Shown here piece by piece: positions 1 to 9,427 of a stretch of DNA of 64,000 nucleotides. Each line of letters opens with the position of its first letter. Position 1 is the first letter of the stretch. Source of the DNA: Pontibaca methylaminivorans (lineage in GTDB: Bacteria > Pseudomonadota > Alphaproteobacteria > Rhodobacterales > Rhodobacteraceae); NCBI RefSeq assembly GCF_900156525.1, contig NZ_FTPS01000001.1:930001-994000 (forward strand), in the 5' to 3' direction. Made by a program: the position numbers and the translations under genes. The notes under the pieces were generated by a model. The model worked only from the letters and a program-made list of their open reading frames with translations, did no database searches and was not told where the DNA came from.

Positions 1-1322
1 CCGATGCCGCCGCCGATGCCCCCGCGCAGCCGGACCGGGGGAACGCAGCAGAGCCCGCACAGCCGGCCCCCGCCGCCGCCCCGCCGTCGGAGCGCGAAAA
101 CCTGACCGCCGTCACCGTGCCCGCGCTGGGCGAAAGCGTGACCGAGGCAACCGTGGCCAACTGGTTCAAGAAGGTCGGCGATGACGTGAAGCAGGATGAA
201 ATGCTCTGCGAACTCGAAACCGACAAGGTGAGCCTCGAGGTGCCCGCCCCCGCCGGCGGCGTCCTGCGCGAAATCAGCGCCGCCGAGGGCGCGACCGTCG
301 CACCGGGCGACCGGATCGCCATGATCAGCGGCAGTGCCGACGGCATGGTCGAACCCGCGCTGCGCCCGCAGGAAAGCACCAAACCCGATCCCGCGGAAGC
401 CGCCGCCAGCCGCCGCGACACCGAGGATTCCCCCGCCGCCCGCAAGGCCATGGCCGAGGCGGGGATTTCCCGCGATTCCGTGACCGGCAGCGGGCGCGAC
501 GGGCGCATCATGAAGGAAGACCTGGCGCGGTCCTCGCCGGCCGCGCCGGAGCCCGCGCCGCCAGCCGCGGATTCCGCGCCGCCCGCCGCCCCCGCGCGCG
601 CGCCCTCTCCGGCCGAGGATGCGGCACGCGAGGAACGCGTGCAGATGACCCGCCTGCGCCAGACCATCGCCCGGCGCCTCAAGGAGGCGCAGAACACCGC
701 CGCCATGCTTACCACCTACAACGAGGTGGACATGAGCGCGGTCATGGATCTGCGCGAGCAGTACAAGACCCTGTTCGAGCGCAAGCACGGGGTGCGGCTC
801 GGCTTCATGTCGTTCTTCACCCGGGCCTGCTGCCACGCGCTGAAGGAGGTGCCCGAGGTCAATGCCGAAATCGACGGCACCGAGGTGATCTACAAGAATT
901 TCGTGCATATGGGCATCGCCACGGGCACTCCCTCGGGGCTGGTCGTGCCGGTGATCCGCGACGCCGATTCGCTCTCCTTCGCCGAAATCGAAAAGGCGAT
1001 CGCGGAAAAAAGCCTGCGCGCCCGCGACGGCAAGCTGTCCATGGGGGAACTCCAGGGCGGCACCTTCACCATCTCGAACGGCGGCGTCTATGGTTCGCTC
1101 ATGTCCTCGCCGATCCTGAACCCGCCGCAATCGGGCATTCTCGGCATGCACAAGATCGAACAGCGCCCGGTGGTGGTCGGGGGCGAGATCGTGATCCGCC
1201 CGATGATGTATCTCGCGCTCAGCTACGATCACCGCATCGTCGATGGCAAGGGGGCGGTCACCTTCCTCGTGCGCGTGAAGGAGGCACTCGAGGATCCGCG
1301 CCGCCTGCTGATGGATCTGTGA
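1..1322 (+). CDS. odhB: Dihydrolipoyllysine succinyltransferase, E2 of 2-oxoglutarate dehydrogenase (5' end cut off)
   Basis: E2 core enzyme that moves the succinyl group from lipoate to CoA in the TCA cycle. The reading frame is already open at base 3, inside an Ala/Pro-rich linker, so the gene starts outside the window. Visible in order are a lipoyl domain (starting [11 protein letters not shown], lipoyl lysine in [10 protein letters not shown]), a second Ala/Pro linker, a peripheral E1/E3-binding domain ([12 protein letters not shown], then GRDGRI), and the acyltransferase domain ending with the catalytic signature [10 protein letters not shown] linker before the visible lipoyl domain suggests a protein with two lipoyl domains. 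The E3 gene lpd lies downstream on the same strand, as expected for this operon. OdhB rather than pyruvate dehydrogenase AceF is inferred from the closest family resemblance and the MAPEG-lpd context. Confidence 0.9.
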   Translation, partial: DAAADAPAQPDRGNAAEPAQPAPAAAPPSERENLTAVTVPALGESVTEATVANWFKKVGDDVKQDEMLCELETDKVSLEVPAPAGGVLREISAAEGATVAPGDRIAMISGSADGMVEPALRPQESTKPDPAEAAASRRDTEDSPAARKAMAEAGISRDSVTGSGRDGRIMKEDLARSSPAAPEPAPPAADSAPPAAPARAPSPAEDAAREERVQMTRLRQTIARRLKEAQNTAAMLTTYNEVDMSAVMDLREQYKTLFERKHGVRLGFMSFFTRACCHALKEVPEVNAEIDGTEVIYKNFVHMGIATGTPSGLVVPVIRDADSLSFAEIEKAIAEKSLRARDGKLSMGELQGGTFTISNGGVYGSLMSSPILNPPQSGILGMHKIEQRPVVVGGEIVIRPMMYLALSYDHRIVDGKGAVTFLVRVKEALEDPRRLLMDL

Positions 1323-1620
1323 CCCGAAGGGGGAGGATCGCGATGCAATCGCCCGCCGAAGGACTGGCCCGCTGCCGGCAGGCGGATGCGCTCGGCATCG
1401 CCCCGCCTGCCCCGGGCAATGCACGCCAAACGCATTGCCGCGCGGCCCCGACACCGGCCTTCCGGCACCGTCCCGCCAGCGCCCCGCAACGCAAGGGGCC
1501 GCCACATGAAGGACGGTGTCGCGAGAACGTTTCCCCCATCCCCTCCACCGCGATGCCCGCCGCACCGACCACCCGGGCCGGCAGTTCCATCGCCCCGACC
1601 CGCGGAGCCCGCGCCGCATC
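1323..1620. other. 298-bp gap inside the odhB-lpd operon, holding one doubtful small ORF
   Basis: No recognisable gene or RNA was found. One ORF (1343-1624, 93 codons) has a good ribosome-binding site (GGGGGAGG, 1329-1336), and its TGA overlaps the ATG of the next gene as ATGA. Its translation is a low-complexity Ala/Pro/Arg-rich string with no family resemblance, and third-position GC looks lower than in neighbouring genes. It may be a leader that couples translation of the MAPEG gene, or it may be chance. Confidence 0.35.
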
Positions 1621-2016
1621 ATGACCCCCGAACTTGCTGTCCTCGCTCTTGCCGCGCTGCTCCAGATGCTGCAACTCGCGCTCTATGCGCCCGTTGTCAC
1701 CCGCGATCTCGGCGCCGGCTACACCATGTCCGCCCGCGACCTGCCGCCGCCGCGGCCGGTTTCGCCGCTCGCAGGCCGGCTCAAACGCGCGCTCGACAAC
1801 CATTTCGAGGGGCTCATCCTCTTCACCATCGCCTGCCTGGTCACGGTGCTTGCCGGCAAATCGACGGCCTTCACCGCCGGCTGCGCCTGGACCTACCTGG
1901 GCGCGCGCATCCTCTATATCCCCGCCTATGCCCTTGCGCTCGCACCGGCGCGCTCGATCATATGGGGCATCGGCTTCCTCGCCACCCTGCTCATGCTGCT
2001 CTCCGCCCTCGTCTGA
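1621..2016 (+). CDS. MAPEG family membrane protein
   Basis: A 131-residue integral membrane protein of the MAPEG superfamily (membrane-associated proteins in eicosanoid and glutathione metabolism). About four hydrophobic segments are visible, with the family-like polar stretch after helix 1 ([20 protein letters not shown]), then [12 protein letters not shown], and the [12 protein letters not shown] motif typical of bacterial MAPEG proteins. The start at 1621 ([10 protein letters not shown]) is preferred over an upstream in-frame ATG because the extra residues are Arg/Pro-rich and not hydrophobic. It sits between odhB and lpd, but no role in the dehydrogenase complex is known. The substrate is unknown. 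Confidence 0.75.
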   Translation: MTPELAVLALAALLQMLQLALYAPVVTRDLGAGYTMSARDLPPPRPVSPLAGRLKRALDNHFEGLILFTIACLVTVLAGKSTAFTAGCAWTYLGARILYIPAYALALAPARSIIWGIGFLATLLMLLSALV

Positions 2017-2078
2017 CTTCTTCTGGCGGAAATATCCCGGGGGAGTCGCGCGCCCCGCGCGACGGGGGCAGAGCCCCC
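2017..2078 (+). repeat. Dispersed intergenic repeat, copy 1
   Basis: Begins with CTTCTTCTGGCGGAAATATC, followed by a CCCGGGGG block and ending in a GC hairpin GGGGGC-aga-GCCCCC (2064-2078). The element begins directly after the MAPEG stop codon and lies before lpd. Related copies are at 19211, 23391 and, inverted, 50616. The hairpin could attenuate or terminate transcription, although there is no T-tract. Confidence 0.7.
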
Positions 2079-2107
2079 TCCCCGGCCCAAAACAAGGGAC
2101 AATGACC

Positions 2108-3496
2108 ATGGCCAAATATGACGTCATCATCATCGGTTCGGGCCCCGGCGGCTATGTCTGCGCGATCCGCTGCGCGCAGCTTGGCCTCAGAACCGCCTGC
2201 GTCGAGGGGCGCGAGACGCTGGGCGGCACCTGCCTGAACGTGGGCTGCATCCCCTCCAAGGCCCTGCTTCACGCCTCGCAGATGCTGCGCGAATCCGAAA
2301 CCACCTTCGCCGCCATGGGGCTCGAGGGCGCGGCGCCCGTGGTGAACTGGGAAAAGATGCTCGCTTACAAGGCCGACACCATCGCCGCCAACACCAGGGG
2401 CATCGAATTCCTGTTCAAGAAAAACGGGATCGACTGGCTGAAGGGCTGGGCCAGCATCCCCGAGCCGGGCAAGGTCAAGGTGAGCGACGAAATCCACGAG
2501 GCCGCGCATATCGTCATCGCCTCGGGGTCGGAAAGCGCCACGCTCCCCGGTATTGTCATCGACGAAAAGACCATCGTCACCTCGACCGGGGCGCTGGAAC
2601 TCGGCCGCATCCCGACATCCATGGTCGTGATCGGCGCGGGGGTGATCGGGCTGGAACTCGGCAGCGTCTATTCCCGCCTCGGCAGCAAGGTCACGGTGCT
2701 CGAATATCTCGACCAGATCACCCCCGGCATGGATGGCGAGGTGCAAAAGACCTTCCAGCGCACGCTCAAGAAACAGGGGCTCTCTTTCACCCTCGGGGCG
2801 GCAGTCCAGTCGGCCGAAGCGACCGATGGCGGTGTGCGGGTCGCCTACAAGCGCCGCAAGGACGACAGCGACCACGCGATCGAGGCCGAAGTGGTGCTGG
2901 TCGCGACCGGGCGCAGGCCCTTTACCGAAGGACTCGGGCTCGAACCGCTCGGGGTCGGGCTGTCGGAGCGCGGCCAGGTTCTGGTGAACGAGCGCTGGGA
3001 AACCGCCGTGGCAGGCATTCATGCGATCGGCGACTGCATCGAGGGGCCGATGCTTGCCCACAAGGCCGAGGACGAGGGCATGGCCGTGGCCGAGGTGATC
3101 GCCGGCAAGAGCGGGCGGGTGAACTATGGCGTGATCCCCTCGGTGATCTACACTCATCCGGAGGTCGCCGCCCTGGGCGAGACCGAGGAATCGCTGAAAC
3201 AGCAGGGTCGCGCCTACAAGGCCGGCAAGTTCTCCTTCATGGGCAACGGCCGCGCCAAGGCCAATTTCGCCGCCGACGGATTCGTCAAGATCCTGGCGGA
3301 CAAGGACACCGACCGCATTCTCGGCGCCCATATCATCGGTCCCTCGGCGGGCGAACTGATCCACGAGATCTGCGTCGCCATGGAATTCGGCGCCTCGGCC
3401 GAGGATCTGGCGCTGACCTGTCACGCGCACCCGACCTATTCCGAAGCGGTGCGCGAGGCGGCGCTCGCCTGTGGCGACGGGGCAATCCACGCCTGA
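2108..3496 (+). CDS. lpd: Dihydrolipoyl dehydrogenase, E3 component
   Basis: FAD-dependent disulfide oxidoreductase (462 residues) that reoxidises the dihydrolipoyl arm of 2-oxo acid dehydrogenases and passes electrons to NAD+. Seen are the N-terminal FAD motif [11 protein letters not shown], the redox-active disulfide [13 protein letters not shown], the NAD-binding [12 protein letters not shown], the second FAD motif [19 protein letters not shown], and the C-terminal interface with the catalytic His-Glu pair (CHAHPTYSE). An ATG also exists at 2102, but the ribosome-binding site AAGGGA (2094-2099) is spaced 8 nt from 2108 and only 2 nt from 2102. It follows odhB and the MAPEG gene on the same strand and is convergent with plsC. 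Confidence 0.95.
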   Translation: MAKYDVIIIGSGPGGYVCAIRCAQLGLRTACVEGRETLGGTCLNVGCIPSKALLHASQMLRESETTFAAMGLEGAAPVVNWEKMLAYKADTIAANTRGIEFLFKKNGIDWLKGWASIPEPGKVKVSDEIHEAAHIVIASGSESATLPGIVIDEKTIVTSTGALELGRIPTSMVVIGAGVIGLELGSVYSRLGSKVTVLEYLDQITPGMDGEVQKTFQRTLKKQGLSFTLGAAVQSAEATDGGVRVAYKRRKDDSDHAIEAEVVLVATGRRPFTEGLGLEPLGVGLSERGQVLVNERWETAVAGIHAIGDCIEGPMLAHKAEDEGMAVAEVIAGKSGRVNYGVIPSVIYTHPEVAALGETEESLKQQGRAYKAGKFSFMGNGRAKANFAADGFVKILADKDTDRILGAHIIGPSAGELIHEICVAMEFGASAEDLALTCHAHPTYSEAVREAALACGDGAIHA

Positions 3497-3521
3497 CGGG
3501 ATGCCGACGCGGGACACGCAA

Positions 3522-3555
3522 GCGCGCCCCCCTTAATCAGCCTTCGGGGGCGCGC
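3522..3555. terminator. Stem-loop between convergent lpd and plsC
   Basis: A perfect 10-bp inverted repeat, GCGCGCCCCC (3522-3531) and GGGGGCGCGC (3546-3555), with a 14-nt loop. It spans the stop codon and last codons of plsC and lies 25 bp after the lpd stop, so it may stop transcription in both directions. There is no clear T-tract. Confidence 0.6.
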
Positions 3556-4277
3556 CCGCCGCGCGCTTCCTCCAGCAGCGCATCGCTTTGCGCCTCGATG
3601 CGCTGTTCAAGGGTGGCCATGAAAGCCGCCCGCTCCATCCCCGGCGGGATCGGTTCCAGAAATTCGACCACCGCCGTTCCGGCGTGGCGCGTGATGCCCC
3701 TGCGTGGCCAGAACAGCCCGACATTGGTCGCCGCCGGCACGCAGGGCTGGCCAAGCTCGCCATAAAGCACCGCGCTGCCGCCCTTGTAGGGACGCCGTTC
3801 GCCGGGGGGCACCCGGGTGCCCTGCGGATAGATCACGAGCTGCCCCGGGTCGGCGGCGCCCCGCAGCACCTCGTCGACCATGCGGGCAAGCGCCGCGCCC
3901 CGCTTGCTGCGATCGACCGGCACGCAGCCCACCCGGCGCGCATAGAGCCCGAGAAACGGGGTCCAGAGCAGTTCCTTCTTCATGATGAATTTCGGGCGCG
4001 GCAAGGCGTCGAAGAGAATGAGAATATCAAGGAACGACTGGTGCTTGGCCGCCACCAGGACCTCGCCCTCGGGCACCTTGCCGCGAACCTCGCAGCGCAG
4101 GCCGAGCATGACCCGGGCGCTGAACAGCACCCAGCCCGAATAAAGCTTTGCCGCGCGCAGCGCGCCCGCGGATGACACCAGCGCCCAGGGCGCAAAGGCG
4201 ATCCCGAGCAGCGCCATGGCAAGATACATCTGCAGGATGAACAGCAGCGAAAGGATCCAGCGCAGGCCCCGCCGCAT
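3537..4277 (-). CDS. plsC: 1-acyl-sn-glycerol-3-phosphate acyltransferase
   Basis: Membrane-bound acyltransferase (246 residues) that converts lysophosphatidic acid to phosphatidic acid in phospholipid synthesis. It has an N-terminal hydrophobic anchor and the family's HX4D catalytic motif as KHQSFLD. The second motif appears as YPQGTR, with Gln where many members have Glu (EGTR). A basic stretch PVDRSKRG fits substrate binding. It is the last gene of ftsE-ftsX-plsC: its ATG overlaps the ftsX stop by one base (TGATG), which suggests translational coupling. The length is normal for the family. Confidence 0.88.
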   Translation of the reverse strand: MRRGLRWILSLLFILQMYLAMALLGIAFAPWALVSSAGALRAAKLYSGWVLFSARVMLGLRCEVRGKVPEGEVLVAAKHQSFLDILILFDALPRPKFIMKKELLWTPFLGLYARRVGCVPVDRSKRGAALARMVDEVLRGAADPGQLVIYPQGTRVPPGERRPYKGGSAVLYGELGQPCVPAATNVGLFWPRRGITRHAGTAVVEFLEPIPPGMERAAFMATLEQRIEAQSDALLEEARGGRAPEG

Positions 4278-5176
4278 CAGCCGAGTTCCCGCAGGCGCCG
4301 CCGGGCGGCGGACCGGGTCGCCGCCCAGGCAACCGCCCCGGCCAGCAGCGGGATCAGCAGCGGCAACAGCCAGCCCGCCCCCCGAAAGCCGAGCCCGGTC
4401 AGAAATCCGCCCTCCTCCGAGGCAGGCGGCAGCGCCAGGATCGCCAGAACCCCGAGCACCGTTCCGGCCGCTGCCCCGGCCGCCGCGCGCAGGGTAAAGC
4501 GGCGCACGAACGCCTGCGCGATATAGCCGTCCCTCGCCCCGACCAGCCGCAACACGGCGATCAGCTGCGCATTGGCCGCAAGCGCCGCGTTGGCGGCAAG
4601 CGTGATCATGGCTGCGGTCGTGCCTGTGATCAACAGGATCGACAGCCAGCCGAGCCGGCGCAGCGCCTGCGCCGCATCGACCAGCGGGCGGCGAAAGCGC
4701 GAATGATCATCAAGCACCGCTCCCGGCACCTCGGCTTCAAGCCGCAGCCGCAGCCCCTCGATGTCATAGGGCGGATCGGCGGCGATGATCTCGATCAGTC
4801 GCGGCACCGGCAGCATTTCGAGCGAGACCTCTTCCCCGAACCAGGGCGCCAGCAACTCCGCCTGCTCTTCTGCGGTCAGCGCGCGCGCCTCGGCCACGCC
4901 GGGCGTCTGGTCGAGCACGGCAAGCGCGGTGCCGACCCGCGCCCCGAGTTCCTCGGCCGGGCCGCTGATGCGCAGCGTGGCCGCCCCGGCGAGTTCCTCC
5001 CCCCAGCGGTCCGCAAGCCGCCCCGAAGCCAGCGAAAGCGCGAGCGCAAAGACCGCAAGGAACGCCATCGCCCCGGCCGCGAACACCGTGAGATGCGCGG
5101 TAAATCCGCTTGGCGGCACCATCCGCGCCGCCTGGACATCGCCGAGAACCAGCCGGCGCAGCGAGATCGTCTTCAC
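4277..5176 (-). CDS. ftsX: Cell division protein FtsX (ABC transporter-like permease)
   Basis: Inner-membrane partner of FtsE (299 residues). The complex links septum formation to activation of periplasmic murein hydrolases. It shows one transmembrane segment after a short cytoplasmic start (about residues 28-50), a periplasmic domain of about 100 residues, and three C-terminal transmembrane helices, the usual FtsX layout. The start overlaps the ftsE stop by 4 bp, and the stop overlaps plsC. FtsX is poorly conserved in sequence, so the call rests on topology plus the adjacent ftsE. Confidence 0.88.
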   Translation of the reverse strand: MKTISLRRLVLGDVQAARMVPPSGFTAHLTVFAAGAMAFLAVFALALSLASGRLADRWGEELAGAATLRISGPAEELGARVGTALAVLDQTPGVAEARALTAEEQAELLAPWFGEEVSLEMLPVPRLIEIIAADPPYDIEGLRLRLEAEVPGAVLDDHSRFRRPLVDAAQALRRLGWLSILLITGTTAAMITLAANAALAANAQLIAVLRLVGARDGYIAQAFVRRFTLRAAAGAAAGTVLGVLAILALPPASEEGGFLTGLGFRGAGWLLPLLIPLLAGAVAWAATRSAARRRLRELG

Positions 5177-5856
5177 AGGTCGGCCCCCGCAAGGTGCAGT
5201 TCACGGTTCGAGATCCTGAGCACCCGCGCCTGCACCTGGCTTTTGGCGGCGCGGATCAGCGCAAGGTCATGGGTCGCGACCAGCACCGTCTTGCCCATGC
5301 GGTTGAGTTCGATCAGCAGATGCAGCAGGCGTTGCGACATTTCCCAGTCCACGTTGCCGGTGGGTTCGTCCGCAAGGATCATGTCGGGCGACAGGATCAC
5401 CGCCCGCGCCAGCGCCGCGCGCTGCCTCTCGCCCCCGGAAAGTTCGGGCGGCAGGGCGCCGGCGCGTTCGGACAGGCCGACCCACGAAATCAGTTCGTCA
5501 AGGTTCGCGCGTTCCTGCGTCATGTCGAAACCGGACACGGTAAGCGGCAGCGCGATGTTGTCGAGCAGCGGCAGATGATCGATGAAACGGCAGTCCTGGT
5601 GCACCACCCCCACACGCCGGCGCATCAGCGCCAGTTGATCGCGGTCGAGTTCGCCCATCTCGCAATCGAACAGCCGCACCTGCCCGCCGGTCGGCAGCAG
5701 CGCCCCGTAACAGAGCCGGATCAGCGTGGTCTTGCCCGCCCCCGACGGGCCGGTCAGGAAATGGAACGACCCCGGCGACAGGCGCAGGGAGACGTCGCTG
5801 AACAACTTGTCGCCACCGTAGCTGTAGGCGACATTTTCGAACTCGATCACAGGCAC
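5173..5856 (-). CDS. ftsE: Cell division ATP-binding protein FtsE
   Basis: ABC-type ATPase (227 residues) that drives FtsX at the division site. Visible are Walker A GPSGAGKTTL, a Q-loop region ending HQDCRFID, the ABC signature LSGGERQRAALARA, Walker B with MILADEPTGNVD, and the switch histidine in VATHD. ADEPTGNVD is characteristic of the FtsE/LolD/MacB group, and the adjacent ftsX settles the identity. It is the first gene of the operon and is transcribed divergently from the zinc-ribbon gene at 6018. Confidence 0.93.
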   Translation of the reverse strand: MPVIEFENVAYSYGGDKLFSDVSLRLSPGSFHFLTGPSGAGKTTLIRLCYGALLPTGGQVRLFDCEMGELDRDQLALMRRRVGVVHQDCRFIDHLPLLDNIALPLTVSGFDMTQERANLDELISWVGLSERAGALPPELSGGERQRAALARAVILSPDMILADEPTGNVDWEMSQRLLHLLIELNRMGKTVLVATHDLALIRAAKSQVQARVLRISNRELHLAGADL

Positions 5857-6017
5857 CCCCCGGTCACGCCGGATCTTCTTTGCCCGACACGGAATGCAGT
5901 TTCAATGGCGCCCGCATCGGTGCCGGGCGATGTTCATTGTTTCTTTGCGCTTTTTGCATAAACGCATAGGGTGACGGAAAACAGACCCGACGAGTGAACG
6001 GGAACGGATAGGGCCTG

Positions 6018-6854
6018 ATGCGACTGATTTGCCCCAAGTGCCCGGCGCAATACGAGGTGCCGGAGGATGCGATTCCGCCCGCGGGCCGGGATGTGCAGTG
6101 CTCGAATTGCGGCCATATGTGGTTTCAGCGCCCCGCCGACGATACAGTGGAAAGCACCGCTCCCGCCACGGCCTCGACCAACACCCCCGCTCGTCCGCGA
6201 CGGCCGCTCGACCGGGCGGTGGCCGATATATTGCAGGAAGAGGCGGCACTTGAAACGCGGCTGCGGCGCGCCGAGGAACAGGGCGTTCTGGAAACCCAGC
6301 CGGATCTCGGGCTCGACGCGGCGCCGCCCATGCCGGCGCGGGCGGCATCCGCTTCCGGTGACACGACCCCGGCCGCACCCGCCCCGGCCGCGCCCGAATC
6401 CGATGTCGCCGAACCCATTGCCGCCGGCCCCGCTCCCGCCGATCCCGGCCAATCCGATCCCGTCCAGCCCGATTCCGCTCGCCCCGAACCGCGTTCGGCA
6501 GAGCCGCCGGTGCCCGCGCATCGGCGCAACCTTCTGCCCGCACGCCGGCCCGCTCCGGGGCATAACCTCGTGCCCGATCAGGAAGAAGTGCGGCTCAGCC
6601 TCGGCACGCCCATCGTGCTCTATTCCGCCCCCGTGCCGCAGACGCCGGAAAAGCAGCCGGGTCACAGCGGTTTCCTGCTGGGTCTGGCGGCCGCCGTCCT
6701 GCTGGCGGCCGGGCTTTTCCTGATCTACGGTCAGGCCGGCCCGATCGCGCGGGCCCTGCCGCAGGCCGCACCGGTGCTCGACAGCTATACCACCGCCGTC
6801 AACAGCACCCGGGACTGGATCGGCGCGCTTGCCGCCGACCTTGCGCGGGACTGA
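6018..6854 (+). CDS. Zinc-ribbon (MJ0042-type) membrane protein
   Basis: A 278-residue protein with an N-terminal zinc ribbon (CPKCPAQYEVP, then CSNCGHMWF, the four cysteines expected for one Zn). After it comes a long Ala/Pro-rich low-complexity linker (about residues 50-190) and one transmembrane segment near residues 218-238, leaving a short C-terminal extracytoplasmic tail. The start MRLICPKCP fits the MJ0042/zinc_ribbon_5 family exactly. It is divergent from ftsE across 161 bp, an arrangement I recognise from other Rhodobacterales. Its function is unknown; the linker is probably unstructured. Confidence 0.7.
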   Translation: MRLICPKCPAQYEVPEDAIPPAGRDVQCSNCGHMWFQRPADDTVESTAPATASTNTPARPRRPLDRAVADILQEEAALETRLRRAEEQGVLETQPDLGLDAAPPMPARAASASGDTTPAAPAPAAPESDVAEPIAAGPAPADPGQSDPVQPDSARPEPRSAEPPVPAHRRNLLPARRPAPGHNLVPDQEEVRLSLGTPIVLYSAPVPQTPEKQPGHSGFLLGLAAAVLLAAGLFLIYGQAGPIARALPQAAPVLDSYTTAVNSTRDWIGALAADLARD

Positions 6855-6893
6855 CCGCCCGCCGCGGATTTCCGCAATCACCGGAATCTCCCG

Positions 6894-9371
6894 TCAGAAC
6901 TGATCCAGCAGCCGGTCGAGATAATCCCGCTCGGCCTTCGGGCGCTCTCCCTCGCCCGAGCGGCGACGGATTTCGTCAAGAAGCTCGCGCGCCCGATCGT
7001 AAAGGTTCTCGCGCCCGAGCATCGGCCGGTCGCTGTTCGCCGCGCCGCGCCCACCGATGTCGCGGCCAAGCGGATCACGGTTTGCACGCCGTTCTCCGCC
7101 TGCCTCGCCGCCCTCTTGCGGATCCTGCTCTCCCGAGCGGGCGTTTCGGTTGTCGTCAAGCGCGCGCATCCCCTCCCGCAGGGCTTCCATCGCCTCGGAC
7201 TGGCGGTCGATCGCGCGGCCGAAATCCTCGCTCCGCAGCGCCTCTTCGGCTTCGCGCATGGCCTGCTCCGCGCGCCCGAGCGCATCGCCCGCGCTCTCGC
7301 CCTCCCCGTCTTCCTCGCCACCTTCGCCGCGCCGCTGCGCCGGCATGTCGTTGCGCTGGCCGCCAAGGCGTTCGCGCAAGTCGCGCTGTTCGTCGGCCAG
7401 CCCGCCGCGCGCGTCGCTTTCGCCCTCCCGCCCGCTGCCCGTTTCGCCCCGCTCGCCGCGCGGATCGAAACGGTCCTGGAAATCGCGGAAGGCACGGTCC
7501 GACAGGCGCTGCTGATCGCGCAGCGTCTCTGCCAGCCCCTCCATCGCGCCCTGCCCGCCGGTTCCATCGCCCGGCGCACGGCTCACACGCATGTTTTCCA
7601 TGAGCCGCTGCAGATCCTGCAGCGCCTGTTCGGCCTCGGCCATGCGCCCCTGTTCCATCAATTCCTGGATACGGTCCATCATCGCCTGCAGGTCACCCTC
7701 TTCCATCCGCAGGCTGTCTTCTTCGCTGAGTTGTTCGCCATCATCGCTGTCCTGCTCGGCCAACTGGCGCAGGTAGTCCCGCGTCGCATCGCGCAGGTCC
7801 TGCATCAGATCCGCGATCTCGCGATCCGAGGCGCCGTTCTTCATCGCCTCGCTCAACCGCTCGCGCGCCCGGTTCAGCCGCTCGAGCACATCGCCAAGCT
7901 CGCCCTCCTCGATCATGACCGCCAGATCCCAGAGCGCCGCCGCGATGCTGTCGCGCCCGGAATCGTCAAGCCCCCCGCCCATCGCGGTTTCAAGCCGGTG
8001 CAGCACGGCGCGCAGGCGCAGGTAGCTCGCCGGCGAGGGGAACAGATCGTCATCGGGGCGGTGCGACACGGCGCGCAGGATCTGCGCGACGCGCGGGGCG
8101 TTTTCGCGGTTCCACAACAGGTCGCGGCGCTGCTCGGCCAGTGCGGCGGCCATCGGATCAAAGAAACGCCGCCCCGGCAGACGGGTCGAAAGCGGCGCGC
8201 TTTCGCCGCTGTTGCCGGCCGCATCCCGGACGCGCAGGGTGATCGTGACCGGCAGATGCGCGAACAGATGGCGCGAGAGATCCTCGACCAGGGTTTCGGT
8301 GAACTCGGCCCGCCCGCCGCTGATCGGGAGCGGCAGCGGCAGGATGACCGGCGCCTGCGGCTCGGGATCGGCGGCAAGCCCGTGGCGGCGCTCGACCGCA
8401 TCGAGGTCAAGCTCGATCCGCGCCTCGCCCCCGGTCACGCCGTAATCGTCCCGGGCCGTGAACGCCAGGGCCATGGCCCCCCCGGCCCCGTCGCGCGGCG
8501 GGCCGTCGATCGTGACCTGCGGGGCGTGGTCGGGGATCATCCGCACCTGCCAGCTTTGCCCCTGCGGCCCTTCGACGGCCAGTTCTCCACCCTGCACGAC
8601 GGTGATTTCCGGGGCGGTTGCATCGCCCGTTTCTGCGCCACCCGAGACGGATTCGGCGAGGCTCAGCGCCCCGGGATCGCCATAGAACCGAAGCAGGATC
8701 CGGCTGCCTTCGGGCAGCACGAGCTCGGGGCCCTTCTGGTCCGCAAGGTAAAGCGCCGGGCGCCCGGTATATCGCGGCGGCTCGATCCAGCCTTCCCATG
8801 CCGGGCCGCCCGCGACCGCATTGCCGCCACCTGCGTTCAGAAAACCCGTATCATTGATCCGCCCCGGCGTGCCGAGCGCGACCCCGAGCAGCAGGACCAG
8901 CAGCGCCATGAAACGCAGCGCGAAAGGATCCTGCCGCGAAAGCCGCAGGTCCGGGCGCACCGCCCGGGCCGAGACGGCGCGCGCGGCCATGCGTCGGCGG
9001 TGCGCCTGCCAGAGCGCCTCCGACCCGCTGTCGCCGCCGCCGATCGCCTGCGCATCCATAAGCGCCGCGATGGGCCGCCCGGGCAGCGTCGCATCCAGCC
9101 GCGAAAGCGCCTCGGCCCGCGCCGGCCAGCGCAGGCGGCGCAGGCCATGGAGAAAGGCGGCGAACAGAAGCACCGCACCCGCCCCCAAGGCAATCCGGCC
9201 GGGCAGGTGGTCGAGAACGCCGAGCATCACCGCCCCGAGCAGCGCCATGACAAGCGTCATCAGCGGCCAGAAGGCCCGCAAAAGCCGCTCGGCCACCATT
9301 CCGGCCCGGGTGAGGGCAATCACCCGGCGCAGGGAATGCAGGCTGGTGGATGCGTTGCCCGGATCGGCCAT
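6894..9371 (-). CDS. TIGR02302 (DUF4175) family membrane protein
   Basis: A large alphaproteobacterial inner-membrane protein (825 residues) of unknown function. Two hydrophobic segments lie near the N-terminus (around LLRAFWPLMTLVMALLGAVM and [20 protein letters not shown]) and another near residue 160. Next comes a beta-rich periplasmic-type region, then a very long Glu/Arg/Gln-rich helical region (about residues 520-825, probable coiled coil) ending LLDQF. I start it at 9371 (MADPGNAST), because GGAGAAAG lies just upstream; a longer start would run back into lysA. The position downstream of lysA is typical. No catalytic motif is seen. Confidence 0.8.
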   Translation of the reverse strand: MADPGNASTSLHSLRRVIALTRAGMVAERLLRAFWPLMTLVMALLGAVMLGVLDHLPGRIALGAGAVLLFAAFLHGLRRLRWPARAEALSRLDATLPGRPIAALMDAQAIGGGDSGSEALWQAHRRRMAARAVSARAVRPDLRLSRQDPFALRFMALLVLLLGVALGTPGRINDTGFLNAGGGNAVAGGPAWEGWIEPPRYTGRPALYLADQKGPELVLPEGSRILLRFYGDPGALSLAESVSGGAETGDATAPEITVVQGGELAVEGPQGQSWQVRMIPDHAPQVTIDGPPRDGAGGAMALAFTARDDYGVTGGEARIELDLDAVERRHGLAADPEPQAPVILPLPLPISGGRAEFTETLVEDLSRHLFAHLPVTITLRVRDAAGNSGESAPLSTRLPGRRFFDPMAAALAEQRRDLLWNRENAPRVAQILRAVSHRPDDDLFPSPASYLRLRAVLHRLETAMGGGLDDSGRDSIAAALWDLAVMIEEGELGDVLERLNRARERLSEAMKNGASDREIADLMQDLRDATRDYLRQLAEQDSDDGEQLSEEDSLRMEEGDLQAMMDRIQELMEQGRMAEAEQALQDLQRLMENMRVSRAPGDGTGGQGAMEGLAETLRDQQRLSDRAFRDFQDRFDPRGERGETGSGREGESDARGGLADEQRDLRERLGGQRNDMPAQRRGEGGEEDGEGESAGDALGRAEQAMREAEEALRSEDFGRAIDRQSEAMEALREGMRALDDNRNARSGEQDPQEGGEAGGERRANRDPLGRDIGGRGAANSDRPMLGRENLYDRARELLDEIRRRSGEGERPKAERDYLDRLLDQF

Positions 9372-9427
9372 CAGCTTTCTCCGTCCGGCTGCTTGCGGTT
9401 CCGCACCCGGCGAGGAAGCGCCGGGGC

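Noticed and set aside
1991..3517. 508-codon ORF opposite lpd
   Set aside because: Antisense shadow of a clear gene in GC-rich DNA; no family features.
6864..6875. GCGGA-tt-TCCGC as terminator between the zinc-ribbon and TIGR02302 genes
   Set aside because: Only 5 bp with a 2-nt loop; too weak to call.
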